The translations under genes and the position numbers were made by a program. This document shows positions 51,765-62,981 of a DNA stretch of 64,000 nt, one piece after another (the stretch's first letter is position 1; every line of letters starts with the position of its first letter). The stretch comes from Ascochyta rabiei (lineage: Eukaryota > Ascomycota > Dothideomycetes > Pleosporales > Didymellaceae). A model generated the notes under the pieces. That model was given only the letters and a program-made list of their open reading frames with translations, had not been told where the DNA came from and did not search any database. The stretch is from the NCBI RefSeq assembly GCF_004011695.2, contig NC_082414.1, positions 868,001 to 932,000 of the forward strand. Direction: 5' to 3'.

Positions 51765-54746
51765 TCACATCATCCACAACAACCACCCAGCTACGCCCAT
51801 GACGAGGCTCTCCACCCATTTATCGGCTCCCCCACCGTATGTCCAGCTTCCCAGTGCCTTACTCGACTCGCCGATTCCACTCGCGATGAAATCACCGGCA
51901 CCGCGCTCACTTGTTGTAGAAGAGCTGCTTGCACTGCTTGCACTGCTTGTTGTACTCGCGCTGTTGCTCGCCGGCGTACTGGAAATGATGCTCGTCTTGC
52001 CGTTGATGACCAACGCCGTACCGCCTGGTACAAGACTGTACGTCGTCCCATCGATGATTATCTGCCCATCTGGCCTGAGCGTGGTCGCAGAGTTGAGCAC
52101 GTATTCTGTCGTTCCATCTCTTGTCGTTGCTGTAATCGTCTTTCCGTCTACGCGTATTGGCGGTGCGGACGTTGGAGATTCTATGCCTGGCCCAGGACCA
52201 AGCGTGGACATGACGCCGTTGATGACAATAACGGATCCGGACGCGGATACAGGGAGGGACAATGTGGTTCCTGAGACGGTGACCACGCCGCCGGGGGTTA
52301 GCGTTACGCCCGGGCCGAATACAAATGCTGTAGTGCCGTGGGCAACAGTTGCGGTTGCAGCTTCACCACTGAGTGGAAGGACAGGAAGGTGTGACGGATT
52401 GAGGCGAGACGTTGCGCCGTTGATGACGATGGTTGAGCCAGCGCCGGATGTGGGGAGGCTGTACGTTGTGCCGCTGATGATAAGAACACCTCCAGGTGTT
52501 AGCGTTTCGCCAGGCGCAAGAACAAATGCGGTGGTGCCGTCTGCTACGGTCGCTGTGATGGGTGAGTTGTTGATAGTGAGGGCAGGGAGGCCAGCATTGA
52601 GGCGCTGCGTCTGCCCATTAATGACAACGCTGGAGCCATGGAAGCCGGATGGGAGACTGAAGGTTGTACCATCCACAGTGACCGCGCCGCCTGGTGCAAG
52701 GGTCTTGTCATTGAGAACGAATACTGTGGTACCGCCAATAACTTTTGCAGTAATGGATTGTCCACCGAAGCTCACGGTGGGAGCCCCAGACGGACCAACC
52801 ATGGTTGCAAGTGTCTGTGTGACGCTGTTCCAGATTGCGATCTTGCCATTCGGACCTAGTGTGAGTGTGTTACCATTGATGGTGAGCTCGGGTCCACCTA
52901 GTTGTAATGTCTGTGTGCCTATGACGAACTGTCCTTGCGAGTTTGCCGTGATGGTGTTGTGTCCCACGGTGACAACCGGCAATGGCAGTTGTGTTATCCG
53001 AGGGTTGATGCCGATGGTCTTGTCGCCAACTATGATTGTGGAACCTCCTCCAGCAGTGGGAACAACGACAGGAATACCGTTGATTGTCGTCGTCTGACCA
53101 ACAGTGACCGTTTGAGTCCCAATCACAACCACCGTAGGTGCAACGGTCTGTTGATTGGGTTCACCTTGGCTCTGCTTGGATGGTTGGGGGTTGAGAGCGA
53201 CTTCGCTGTTGCCGATGGTGACAGTCTGACCTGAGCCTGTGGGCTGCTCTTGCGGTATCCTTGTAAGGCTAGGGTTATCAGAGACGATTGAGTTGATGAT
53301 GTCCGGTACACTTGGCGTCGTTTTGACATCTGGTTTTGCAGTATTTTGGGGCTGATCCTGAGGTTTGCCGTTAGTCTTCGGGCTGTCGTCGGTCTTTGGC
53401 TTATCGTTTGGCTTTGGTGTGTCGTCGCTCTCTGGATCGGGCGATTGGGTGGGAACCGGATCACCGTTGATCTTGTTCGTACTGGGATCCTGTTCTGTAG
53501 GCTTTGGGTTTTTAGGTAGGTCCCCGGGATTCGTATCGCATCTCAAACAACCTTGTTTGGTTATATGCTTCGACGTCGAAGCATACGTTGTCGAGAGGTA
53601 GGTATTCATGCCTGGAACACTGGAAAAGACTGGTGGTCTTGACGAAGATGCTGCCGGTAAAGTCTTAGTTTCTGTTGCTGTCGGTTGAACTGATATCTCT
53701 GCTGGTGCAGACGTTGTAGCAGGAGGGTTAAAAGTTCTAGTCGGATCGCCTAATAGGATTTCCGAAATCCCTGCCAAAGTACATGTAGCAATATCAGCGC
53801 CCTGAAACTGGTCCTGTAGGGCTGGATCCTGTGCTAGAAAGTTGACAAGCTTGGTGGGTACTGGCAAAGGGCTGTCCATGGTTGCCGGTTTTGGCGCAGT
53901 TCCGTTGAAGGTCTGAATGAAGAAGGCCCAGTCTTCAATCCGCGTTGGTGCCCAGTTTCGCAGACTTGAAACATGCGGTTGGCAAGTGCTTTGTGTTGGA
54001 TTCAGTCTGCTGTGTGTTGCGTTGTTTGGTGCTGTTGCCTTGGTTTGTGCATCGGGGCCACCATACAAGTCCGTATAAAGCACATATGTCGGTCCAACTT
54101 CCAAGGTCAACAGCAAGCCAGGGGTTGGCAGGTAAATGTTGAAGTTTGCCCATGTGTCGGTGATATCATCCACTGTCTTGGTCTGATTGACGGTCTTCAA
54201 TTCGGTGACAACCGTATCAATAGTTGACCCATCCAGATAAGTGATGAACTCTGTCAGAATGGTCTCTGTCACCACCAAGCTTGTCCAGTTGCCGAACAGG
54301 TCTGATTGATACACTGCTGTCGAAGGGTTCAACGCCGCAAGCGCGCATCCTGTGCAAGATCCCCTGGTAATTATCGGAATGGCAGCAGTGCTGTTTTTAT
54401 AATGATACGGTGCTCTGGAAGGCGCGTACGTGCTGTTGCTTGGCAAAGCTGGGGAATAGTGTGAAGTCGGGGAAAGCGAGCTGGGTTTGAGCGAAGCAGA
54501 CGATCCATTGAGATACGTTTTGGTATCCAAGGAAGGCTGGACTACTGTGAGAATCGAAGACGCCTGGATCTGGCTTTCTAAAACCGTGGTTGGATCGGGA
54601 AAAGGCGCCACTTCCGCCCCCGAGTAGCTTGAAACTTGTAAAGAAGGATTGTCGGATACTGGATTTCGGCTACCAGCCGACGTGGTGGTGCTTGAGGGGG
54701 ACGCCGCGTCCGCCACGGGTACCTGTAACGAAGGACTGCCCGACAC
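51765..54746 (-). CDS. Large repeat-containing surface protein, probably cell-wall or GPI-linked; 5' end unresolved
   Basis: A 990-residue open frame, Ser/Thr/Pro/Gly-rich. The C-terminal half holds about five degenerate tandem repeats of roughly 66 residues with the pattern GTTxFVLxPGxTLTPGG..VSGTTxSLP..GSxIVING. Smaller related units (TVGQTTTINGIPVV, VGDKTIGINP) lie before them. Between them is a Lys/Pro/Asp-rich spacer with DDTPKPNDKPKTDD. The N-terminal third includes a folded-looking part with LRNWAPTRIEDWAFFIQTFNG. The protein ends in a short Ser/Ala stretch and a hydrophobic tail (SLVMGVAGWLLWMM), as in GPI-anchored proteins. The frame begins without an ATG, and the first in-frame ATG is far inside, so a first exon, probably with a signal peptide, must be spliced on from upstream. 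I could not identify it with confidence. Confidence 0.7.
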   Translation of the reverse strand: MSGSPSLQVPVADAASPSSTTTSAGSRNPVSDNPSLQVSSYSGAEVAPFPDPTTVLESQIQASSILTVVQPSLDTKTYLNGSSASLKPSSLSPTSHYSPALPSNSTYAPSRAPYHYKNSTAAIPIITRGSCTGCALAALNPSTAVYQSDLFGNWTSLVVTETILTEFITYLDGSTIDTVVTELKTVNQTKTVDDITDTWANFNIYLPTPGLLLTLEVGPTYVLYTDLYGGPDAQTKATAPNNATHSRLNPTQSTCQPHVSSLRNWAPTRIEDWAFFIQTFNGTAPKPATMDSPLPVPTKLVNFLAQDPALQDQFQGADIATCTLAGISEILLGDPTRTFNPPATTSAPAEISVQPTATETKTLPAASSSRPPVFSSVPGMNTYLSTTYASTSKHITKQGCLRCDTNPGDLPKNPKPTEQDPSTNKINGDPVPTQSPDPESDDTPKPNDKPKTDDSPKTNGKPQDQPQNTAKPDVKTTPSVPDIINSIVSDNPSLTRIPQEQPTGSGQTVTIGNSEVALNPQPSKQSQGEPNQQTVAPTVVVIGTQTVTVGQTTTINGIPVVVPTAGGGSTIIVGDKTIGINPRITQLPLPVVTVGHNTITANSQGQFVIGTQTLQLGGPELTINGNTLTLGPNGKIAIWNSVTQTLATMVGPSGAPTVSFGGQSITAKVIGGTTVFVLNDKTLAPGGAVTVDGTTFSLPSGFHGSSVVINGQTQRLNAGLPALTINNSPITATVADGTTAFVLAPGETLTPGGVLIISGTTYSLPTSGAGSTIVINGATSRLNPSHLPVLPLSGEAATATVAHGTTAFVFGPGVTLTPGGVVTVSGTTLSLPVSASGSVIVINGVMSTLGPGPGIESPTSAPPIRVDGKTITATTRDGTTEYVLNSATTLRPDGQIIIDGTTYSLVPGGTALVINGKTSIISSTPASNSASTTSSASSASSSSTTSERGAGDFIASGIGESSKALGSWTYGGGADKWVESLVMGVAGWLLWMM

Positions 54747-56164
54747 TGCTGGAATTGAATAGTTGCCGTCTGATCGTAATGTTAACTATGATAACAGACA
54801 AACCAATATTGACAGACATACGTTCTGCTTGTGGTTAGCCGTCTTTTCCAAGAATTGCGAAATGCGAAAATACCTACGGCTTGTTGTGCTCGGAGCGTTG
54901 TTAGAGGCGGTCATGAGCGACGCCGTCCCTAATAGGGCGTACCTCCACATCATTCACCTTGCGCACATGAGCGAGTGAGTGTGCGAAGTGCGAACAAAGA
55001 TGGCGCGACGCGAATTGAGGGTGAAGACAGTGCCAAAGCAAGCCGTGGAAGACGAAAAGTATCTCTCGAAGAAGATACACGCAAGCCAGACGACTGGACA
55101 GCCACCGGCCGCGATGAATAGACAGCAGTGTGATCCATGCGCTCATCCATTAGTGGCAGCTAGCGGTCGAGCAAGGCACCCGATGGGCTGCAGAGCAGAT
55201 CACTAGAAATGCGGCCTGTGCCTTGTGTCAAGCAAAGAGGACTTGGAGGTTCAACGACAAGGCACCGTTTGGACTTCCGTCCCGTGGTTGCACCGCCTGT
55301 CAGCTTTCAGAAGTAGCAACAGCTCTATGCTGTGTCCGGACACGTTAAAGTCCATGGGCACCAATCAAATCTCAGGACCGACGACTGGGCGAGGAAGCGT
55401 GGAATGCAACCCTCCACCTGGTTGCACACGTACATGGACTGTCCGCTTTTGGCACGGTGAGCGCTCGCCACGACAGGCGAGCATCGGTCTGCTTTTACAA
55501 TCAGGAAGAATGGTGTTTTCCTGTGAGCTGACGTAGTGCATTAAGGCGTGTTTCATGTTGCAAGTGCCCGGACGAGCCGGGCTGGTTGGGCAGCCGACGT
55601 GCTGAGATGCCGGCCACGCGGGGACGTTCTTGACGAGGCTGGTGGATCAATGTCAGTAGCTCCGAGTGCGAACGCGCTGGTGTTCTGGATGCGCTTTGCC
55701 TCGTTGGCCTCATGATCGACCGCACTCCGCCCTGACCCATCCGATCGCTCCGTCTGCGCCCTTGCCGTGGAACCTCGTATTTTCACTTGGCCGGCTCCCT
55801 GCACGCGTTCATTATCGCCGAATCATGCTGCGATCTTCAGTATTGGCTTGCTCGCTAGGACCGCTAAGAGTCTTGAGCCAAGCTCCAACTAGCAAGGAAC
55901 CATGATTCGAACGGCCTCACGGGCAACCCCCAGATCACCCATCCTTCGTTCCAAAAAGGCTTTCGCGTGGCTCGGGAAGTGGAAAAGTTGACATTGACCT
56001 TCTAGCGTTCAGGAAGGCGACTTCAACAACGCCCTGATCTGCGATTCCCTTTGGATATGCAGGCTGCATAGCCAAAGCTCCTTGTCATTTGCACTGCTAC
56101 ACATGACCTGACACCACTTTGGCCTTTTTCCAGTTTTCCTTCTGTACGCACGTTCGCTACCACG
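54747..56164. other. Intergenic; divergent promoters and possibly missing 5' exons
   Basis: About 1.4 kb between the divergent surface-protein and protease-like genes. It probably hides the first exon of the surface protein (an open segment beginning with ATG on the minus strand at about 54913, phase-compatible only through a suspiciously short 36-nt intron). It may also hold an upstream signal-peptide exon of the protease-like gene. Nothing else is recognised. Confidence 0.45.
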
Positions 56165-57604
56165 ATGCCATCACCTGAGATCCCCAGCCCCTACATAGTT
56201 CCTCCCACGCAGCAGTTCGACGGCAACGATGGCAGCTGGAGCACGTTCCAAATCAGCGTGGGCATACCAGGCCAGGATTCACGCGTGCTCCCATCCACCA
56301 AGAGCGGCGTTACGTATGTGATAGCACCTGAGGGCTGTAGTCTTCCAACCGATCCCACAAACTGCGCAAACTTGCGCGGCGCAGAGCCATTCGAATCGTC
56401 ACAGAACACAGGCTTCCGGATCTCGCAATCGACACAATGGTCGACGATAGGGCAGTACGGTGTGGATCTGGAGGACGCGTTGAACATGACTGCAGAAGGG
56501 CTTTTTGGGTATGACCATATTGCACTGGGAGCATCCGCGGACACTGTTTCAGACATCTATGTCTCATCGATAGATCACCAAGTGGTTGCTGTGATTGCGG
56601 ACATGGATTACTACATGGGCGTTCTTCCATTGGGTCAAGCAGAGTCGAGTTTCTCGAGCCTGAGCGAGCCTCAGAAATCCCTCATCTGGAATCTACGAAA
56701 CTTTTCTCAAATCCCCAGCATGTCTTATGCCTACACAGCCGGCGCAAAGTATAGGCTGAAGTCGGTTTTTGGAAGCTTGATCCTTGGAGGTTACGACTCG
56801 ACACGATTTACACCCAACGCGAACGACTTTTCTTTCACCTTCTCCTCGGATCCTTCGAAACTGTTGACAGTCGGCGTTGAAAGCATAACGGCGACAAACA
56901 CTTTGAAAGGGACCTTCTCTCTTTCGTCTGGCTCACATTTCTCGGTCATTGACTCGACAGTAGCCCAGCTGTGGCTACCAACGGATATATGCACTCAGTT
57001 CGAGGAAGCCTTCGGCCTCACATATGATGCGAACACCGATCTCTATCTCGTGAACGACACCATACACGCCAACCTCACGACACTGAACCCTACCATCACA
57101 ATAAAACTTGTCAACTCGTTCCAAGATACATCGACGGAATACACGAACATCCAGCTGCCCTACGCCGCGTTCGATCTTCAAGCCTCGTATCCTTTCTACA
57201 CAAACGCCACACGGTATTTCCCCATACGCCGCGCTAACAACGATTCACAATACGTACTGGGGCGTACACTGCTCCAAGAGGCCTATCTAGTAGTAGACTA
57301 CGAGCGGGCAAACTTCACTGTCGCCCAGGCTACGTTCCCCGACCCTTTACCTGCTGCAAACGTCGTCACCATCAACCCACCTAACGACGAGGAAACCAAC
57401 AACGGCTCTTCCTCGTCTCTCAGCACTGGCGCAATAGCTGGAATAGCTGTCGGCATCGCCCTTTTCTTAGTCCTCCTTGGACTCGCCGCCTTCTTCTTCT
57501 TCCGCAAGCGTCGCCAAAGCACACGAAAGTACGAACTCGCCGCCATCGAAGTCTCAGACACAGGCTCGAAACGCCACCTCACCAGCGCCGGGAACAGCAA
57601 CAGC

Positions 57605-57636
<32 letters not shown>

Positions 57637-58012
57637 CGCCGCCATGAAAGCCCCAGCCCCGCTTCCACCGCAGGAAATGGGCGGCACGCCGCTCACCGAG
57701 CTTGCATCGCCGGCTGCCATGGCCTTTCCTCTGGACCACAAGCGCGCCATCAGCGTAAACAGCACACCGGTGGAGCTGCACGCTGAGAGCGCAGTGCCGT
57801 ACTCGCCGGCGACAGCGGCGCGATGGGAGGAAGTGTCACTCGCACGCCCGGACGGCTACCACTACCACGAGATGGGCGGAGAGAGCAGTGGCACACCGAC
57901 GGAGGATAGGAGTTGGGCGCCCAGTGACGATGCTACTATGATCAACTCGCCGAGGAGCGGTGGGCACGGTACAGGTGTGAGTCCATTGACTGAGACGTTT
58001 AGGAAGCATTGA
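56165..58012 (+). CDS. Membrane-anchored pepsin-fold (A1-like) protein lacking the first catalytic Asp
   Basis: Single long exon, 615 residues as read. Residues 20-400 follow the bilobal aspartic-protease fold: FQISVGIPGQDSRVLPSTKSGVTYVI where active enzymes have DTGS, GSLILGGYDSTRF, HFSVIDSTVAQLWLPTDIC at the second active-site position, and QYVLGRTLLQEAYLVVDYE. The first catalytic Asp is replaced (LPSTKS), so it is probably not a protease. A membrane segment lies at about 423-447 (GAIAGIAVGIALFLVLLGL, then FFF), with RKRR just after it. A 150-residue cytoplasmic tail follows, with an Asn run near 480-492. The likely topology is an extracellular pepsin-like domain with a cytoplasmic tail. 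The N-terminus has no signal peptide, so a 5' exon may be missing. Confidence 0.78.
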
Positions 58013-58119
58013 AAAGGGGTGATGTATTGTATTGGGTTTAGGAAGCATTGAAAAAGGGGCGATGTATTGTATTGGGTTTGGGAAGCATTGAAAAAGGGGC
58101 GGTGTGTTGTATTGGGTCT
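58001..58119. repeat. Three tandem 39-40-bp repeats overlapping the protease-like stop codon
   Basis: Copies start at 58001, 58040 and 58080. The unit opens AGGAAGCATTGAAAA and contains GATGTATTGTATTGGG. The first copy includes the last codons (Arg-Lys-His) and the TGA stop of the protease-like gene, so the array extends from coding into untranslated sequence. Confidence 0.9.
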
Positions 58120-58699
58120 GGCGCGGCGTTATCGGGGCGATGGCATGTTGTATATTGTTGCTAGATACCACTTGTATACGCGGACCGGGCATTTGTTCCG
58201 CCTTCATCATATCTGTAGAACCATAATGGACAAGCAAAGTCTGCATCTCTGGTCTGTCGTAGAGATGTGGCCACCTTGCAGCTTACTGTTGTAGCGTGTC
58301 CATATCTTATCGCGGTCGTCAGCGTCTTGCCTTGCGAACGAGGCGAGGTCACGCCAACCTAGACATGACACCTGCTGTGCAATCACTCGAAGCCCGGCAC
58401 GATGATTGGCGATGGCTTCAGAGAACGTCACCTGTGACATTAGAGCCCTCTGAAAGTTGTGGGTCAACCCACCCCTTCGTGATGATCGTCTATGAAATAA
58501 CTGTTGACGGAAGTGCAGTCTTAGTGCGGTCATACCTAACGCTGTAGCAGCACATCCGCAGGAGGAGTTTCATGAAAAGTTTGTAGACATTCAATTGGTT
58601 GCTGAGAGGCCGCTAGGTGTCACTGTTGAATCGCTCATTCTCCACTCAAGTAGTCATATCATGCCTTGCTCTTGCTCATCATGGGAATTTCGAAGCTCT
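58120..58699. other. Intergenic, convergent 3' ends
   Basis: About 580 bp between the protease-like gene and the small hydrophilic protein gene. No convincing frame or repeat is seen. Confidence 0.5.
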
Positions 58700-59244
58700 T
58701 TATCGGATAACAGGGTTCTGGCCAGCGGTTGCACTTGCGCCAGCAAGGTTGGTCTGCCCGGCAGTCCTCTCACGGTGCTCGCGCTCAAGCTGCTCTTCAG
58801 TCCTCTTGTTGCCGCGTGCAATCAGCTTCTCAATAAGACCACCCTTCTTGGGCTCGTCGTGCTTGTCTGATTCGTCATACTCGGCGAGGTAGGCGACACG
58901 CTCGTCGGGAGTCATGGTTGCGAGCTCCTCATCGAAGCTGCCACGGTCCTCTGTAACACAATCAGCTCAGCCTCGTTGCGTTGGATGATAGTGTGCCCTA
59001 AGCTTCCTGCTACATGCTCACTGAAGCTTTACATACCGTAGCTGTCTTCGATGGTGTTGCCAGCCCTGCCATGGGTGGCGTGGGTGCCAGTAGTGCCAGT
59101 GGTGTCAGTGGTTGCATGACCAGGGCCAGAGTTGAAGGTAGTGCTGTGTGTTGTGTTGGACGAGCCTGAGGTGGCGGCGACATCGTTCTCGGGCTGCGAC
59201 TTGCGACTGGAGCCGATGTGGAGCTTCTCCTTGATCTTGTCCAT
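58700..59244 (-). CDS. Small hydrophilic protein, fungal conserved-hypothetical type
   Basis: Two exons on the minus strand, 59037..59244 and 58700..58950, with an 86-nt intron, give 152 residues. The start MDKIKEKLHIGSSRKSQ is followed by a Ser/Thr/Gly/His-rich stretch with TTGTTGTHATHGRAGNTIED. Exon 2 gives EDRGSFDEELATMTPDERVA, then KHDEPKKGGLIEKLIARGNK and a charged helix EEQLEREHRERTAG. It has no signal peptide, membrane segment or known domain. The overall character (hydrophilic, Gly/Thr-rich then charged helix) is like stress-related disordered proteins. The family is not named with confidence. The last residues after NLAGASA could change if a further intron exists. Confidence 0.7.
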
Positions 59245-60364
59245 TGTGTATTGGGTATGTGTGAGGTGGTTGTAGATCTGTTTAGTGTCGAGGATCAATT
59301 GAATTGAGCGATGTGGTCAAAGGGTGGTGGTGGGGTCGAGTGATGTGCCTGCATTGACATTGGCATGACATCATTAGCTAGGTGGACTGGAAGCGGGGAC
59401 GGACATCAGGTCAAGCTTGTCTGCGTCCATTGACGTGGCTATGGGCGGCGGCATAGCAGCCAATGAAGCCAGCTCTAGGCCTAAATTACGACATGTCACA
59501 TGTCACGCGGCGGTGTTGGTTCTGGGCTGGACGAGGCTGGCCTGCGTTCAGCTGGGCGATCTGATCTGATCTGGAAGGCTTCCAGGGCCGTGAGAAGAAA
59601 AAGCACGGTACCTGCAGTCCCAGAACATGGGCAGACGAGAACCGTGTAGGTCTGATGACGGGAAGCGTGCGGTTTGCTTGCAATACAAGGCCCGAGCAGG
59701 GACGATGGCGCGTTGGGACGCTTTGCCTGGTGAAGAAAGGAGAGCTCGATGGGCACTGAACGGGGCTCAAGGGCGTATTGGTGCGTTGTATAGACGTGCC
59801 TCTGAACGCTAGGCGTACATACGGCCTACGCAGACACCAGACAGGCTTGTCTGTACTTGAATGCATCTTGACTGTCGTGGTTGATCTGCGCCAACACTGA
59901 ACACGCGTGAAGATAGCTGCTGATCGAGGCAGCTGGTACCTGGAGCTGCCAGCTCGTGACGCGGTTGCGCCACGCTCTACTGAGACATTGCTGCTCCATT
60001 CCAGCTCGGACGCAGAAACTCTCTCTCTCTGGGCATGTTCGCACCGCGCCTCGCACGGTGGACTCGGGCTCAAGGCAGATGCCTCTGCCTGCATTGGTCT
60101 CGACGTGCTCGAAGACAAGAACGAGCTTGAACCCTGGCAGATCTTAGCGTGCCCGGGCCCCGGGGCTAGCCAACCGTTCCCGCGCGGCCGTGCGGACCAT
60201 GATGACGGGACAGGCATGACAGCAACACCCAGCAACCGTCAGTGAACTGGTGTTGCCGACATTCTTGGGCGCCTTCTACACGACAACCGTCATGCCGCGG
60301 GATATACGCACCAGATGAGCCGCCTGCGAAACCTCCGCCGCCCGCGCCGCCTGCCCTCCTTACC
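59245..60364. other. Divergent promoter region (hydrophilic protein / RGP1)
   Basis: About 1.1 kb between divergent genes. A minus-strand frame of 249 codons (59486..60235) has no recognisable character and starts in low-complexity sequence. No TATA box or repeat stands out. Confidence 0.5.
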
Positions 60365-62981
60365 ATGTCCTCGTCGAATATCCGGGTATTCGTACAATGG
60401 AAGGACTCGACCGTGTTCGCCGGCGAAGACGTACAATGCACAATCACCTTCAAGAACGTAGCCAACCCAGACGGACGTGACCCCTCGCTAGCGCGCAGAC
60501 GCAACGGCTTTGCGCCCGGCGGAGAGCGACAGCGCAAGCTGCCCCCCGTCCACTCCTCCGCGAGACCGTCGATATCACGCAACTCGTCCTTTGTCTCTCA
60601 GATACCAGGCTCCCCGCTCCTGCGCGGCCACCGCCCTGCACAGTCGCTCCATGCCTCGTCGGTTGCTGGAGACGCGCGATCGCCCATCTCACCCGGCGGG
60701 GCATTTGGCAACAGTGGAAGGGGCAACACGCATGGCCGGTCCATATCCATCATATCCCTAGGCACCGACGCGGCCACGGGAGGAAGCCACAATGGCAGCG
60801 CAACGCCTACACGGCCAATGCGGGCACACGGCAGGTCTGCCAGTCTGCAGGTCGTGCCAAACAGGCCCTCCTCGTATCCAGGTACGGGCAGCGCAGAGGG
60901 TATGCTCGGCTGCGTTGACTGACATAGCTACAGTGCCTTCTCCGGGCCACCGCTCAGCTACACACCCATCACCACTCGCAGGCGGCGCTTCTTTCCCACC
61001 CACCATCCAAGAACCCTCGAACGAGTTTGCGTTTCCTACACGTCCAGCGAGAAGGAGGCCAGGCGTCACCACCACGCCAAGCACGCCTGCTCTTCCTGTC
61101 ACAGGACGGAAGCCATCAGGCTCGTTTTCGTCCAACTTTAGATTTCCAATGGGCCCTCCAGCGAACGACCCTTCGCCAGAACGACGCGAGATGCAGGACA
61201 CCACACACACCCCGCCACTGCACACCCCCCCTGTGCAGACACCGCGAGCGAGAGGCCACTCCCCACAAGCAACACATAGCGGTCGCCGGATGCCTGCAAA
61301 TCCACATCTAGAGACCCTCTCGCCAGTCGCCCGGATAATATCTGCGTCCAGCATGGAAGGCACACCGCGTAGTAGCGGCGAATTCTACTCCATGAGCAAC
61401 AACTCGTCAGAGACCCTGGCCTCCGAACACGTCGCACATCCCTCTGCACGATTTCTACCGAGGGCACTGCACCAAAGACAAGCAAGCCATCTGGCACCAC
61501 CAAAGCGGCAGCTCCAGCCGGAGTCTCTGATGATGGGATATGCGCAAATCATGGGCTCCTTCACCCTCGATGGCTCTTTGATCAACCAGGCACCTTTCGA
61601 AGAAGTGAAGAGGAAAGGCGTTGTAGGTGGTCAGGGGAGCGGCGGTGTGGTTGGAGTAGAAAGACAAAAACACGAAAGCGGGCTGTTTGGTGCGCTAGGT
61701 TGGGGAAATATAGGAGAATCTCTAGGCGGCTTACTGGGCTCATCTGAGCCTTCAAGCATTCGCGAAATGCGAAGCACTGCGAGCTCGAAGACGGTCCCAC
61801 TCATCACCACGCCACAGTCGATTCTGTTCGTTGATCTCAAACTCGCGCCCGGGGAGAGTCGTAGCTACACTTACAGCTTCACTTTGCCCCGTGGGCTGCC
61901 ACCATCGCACAAAGGGCGCTCGATAAAGGTCGATTACCATCTGACGATTGGCACACAACGGGCAGGCTCGACCAAAGAGCAACAAGTGAGACATGTCGAT
62001 GTTCCTTTCCGAATCTTTGGCAGTGTCAACGGTATGTCGGCTTCCACCTCGAAGACTGTGTTTGCTCATATACCATCAGGGCGAGGAGATATACTCGGTC
62101 ACGATCTGATGACTCCATACATCATCCTACGCGACCAAGCTCGAACCGCGAGTGTTGACGTAGCCGCGGGAACCGACTCGGCTTTGACAACAAAGAAAGC
62201 AGCTACTGCAAGTAAAGCAGGCCAGGACCCATTCGCCGAGTTCCTAACATATGTCGACAACCTGCTAGATCGGCCGCGGCAGAACTCGAGCATAGGTTTG
62301 CTGTCGCCAACTGGCACGATACCAGGGCAATCATCACATGCTGAAGATCATCCTCAAACCATGAAGGATTCCATCGATATGGCCATTCTCCGCAGCAACC
62401 TCACAGGCGCAGCAAATCAGAGCGCTAATCGATTCGAGATCGCTCGTAGCGGACGCCGTGTTGCAGTCATCATGCTGGCCCGACCGGCGTATCGACTGGG
62501 AGAGACTATGTCGGCCGTAATCGACTTTACCGACTCCCACATACCATGCTACTCCGTTCACATCTCTCTCGAAACCTCGGAGAAGGTCGATCCAGCTATT
62601 GCTCTACGATCAAATGCCTCCATCTACCGCGTCACGAAAAAAGCTCACGCGTCTTTCTCTGGGAACGCACTGTTTGCTCAGAAGCTAGCCTTTTCACCTA
62701 CAATACCGCCAAACGCCACACCCGAGTTCATTACCAGCGGCATCAGCTTAGAGTGGAAACTCAAAATCGAATTTATCACGCCGCGTGTCACCCATGACGA
62801 CGGAGGAGTACAGTCGTTCGACGACCTGCTTGAGGAGATATCCAGTGACGATAGGGGTGTCATACTGGCAGCAGTACAGAGACTACCAGCAGAAAGTTTC
62901 GAAGTACAAGTCCCAATCAAAGTGTATGGCGCCGTGACAGGAGCGCCTGATGCGCCTGATGAAGAGGGCCTGCCTGTGTGA
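60365..62981 (+). CDS. RGP1: Rgp1-family protein (Ric1-Rgp1 Ypt6/Rab6 GEF subunit)
   Basis: Subunit of the Golgi Ric1-Rgp1 complex, which activates the Rab GTPase Ypt6 for endosome-to-Golgi transport. Two exons, 60365..60881 and 60934..62981, give 854 residues. The start MSSSNIRVFVQWKDSTVFAG then EDVQCTITFKNVA is the arrestin-like opening of the family. The middle 300 residues are Ser/Pro-rich and disordered. The conserved C-terminal part begins near PQSILFVDLKLAPGESRSYTY and includes LPRGLPPSHKGRSIKVDYHL, FRIFGSVNG, and later RLGETMSAVIDF and YSVHISLETSEKVDP. It ends EVQVPIKVYGAVTG, as in homologues. The 52-nt intron join reads SSYP|VPSPG. The length fits filamentous-fungal Rgp1, which is longer than yeast. 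Confidence 0.9.

Noticed and set aside
55900..55950. tRNA-like ATTCGAA word near 55905
   Set aside because: No cloverleaf arms can be formed around it; no tRNA was found anywhere in the window by eye.
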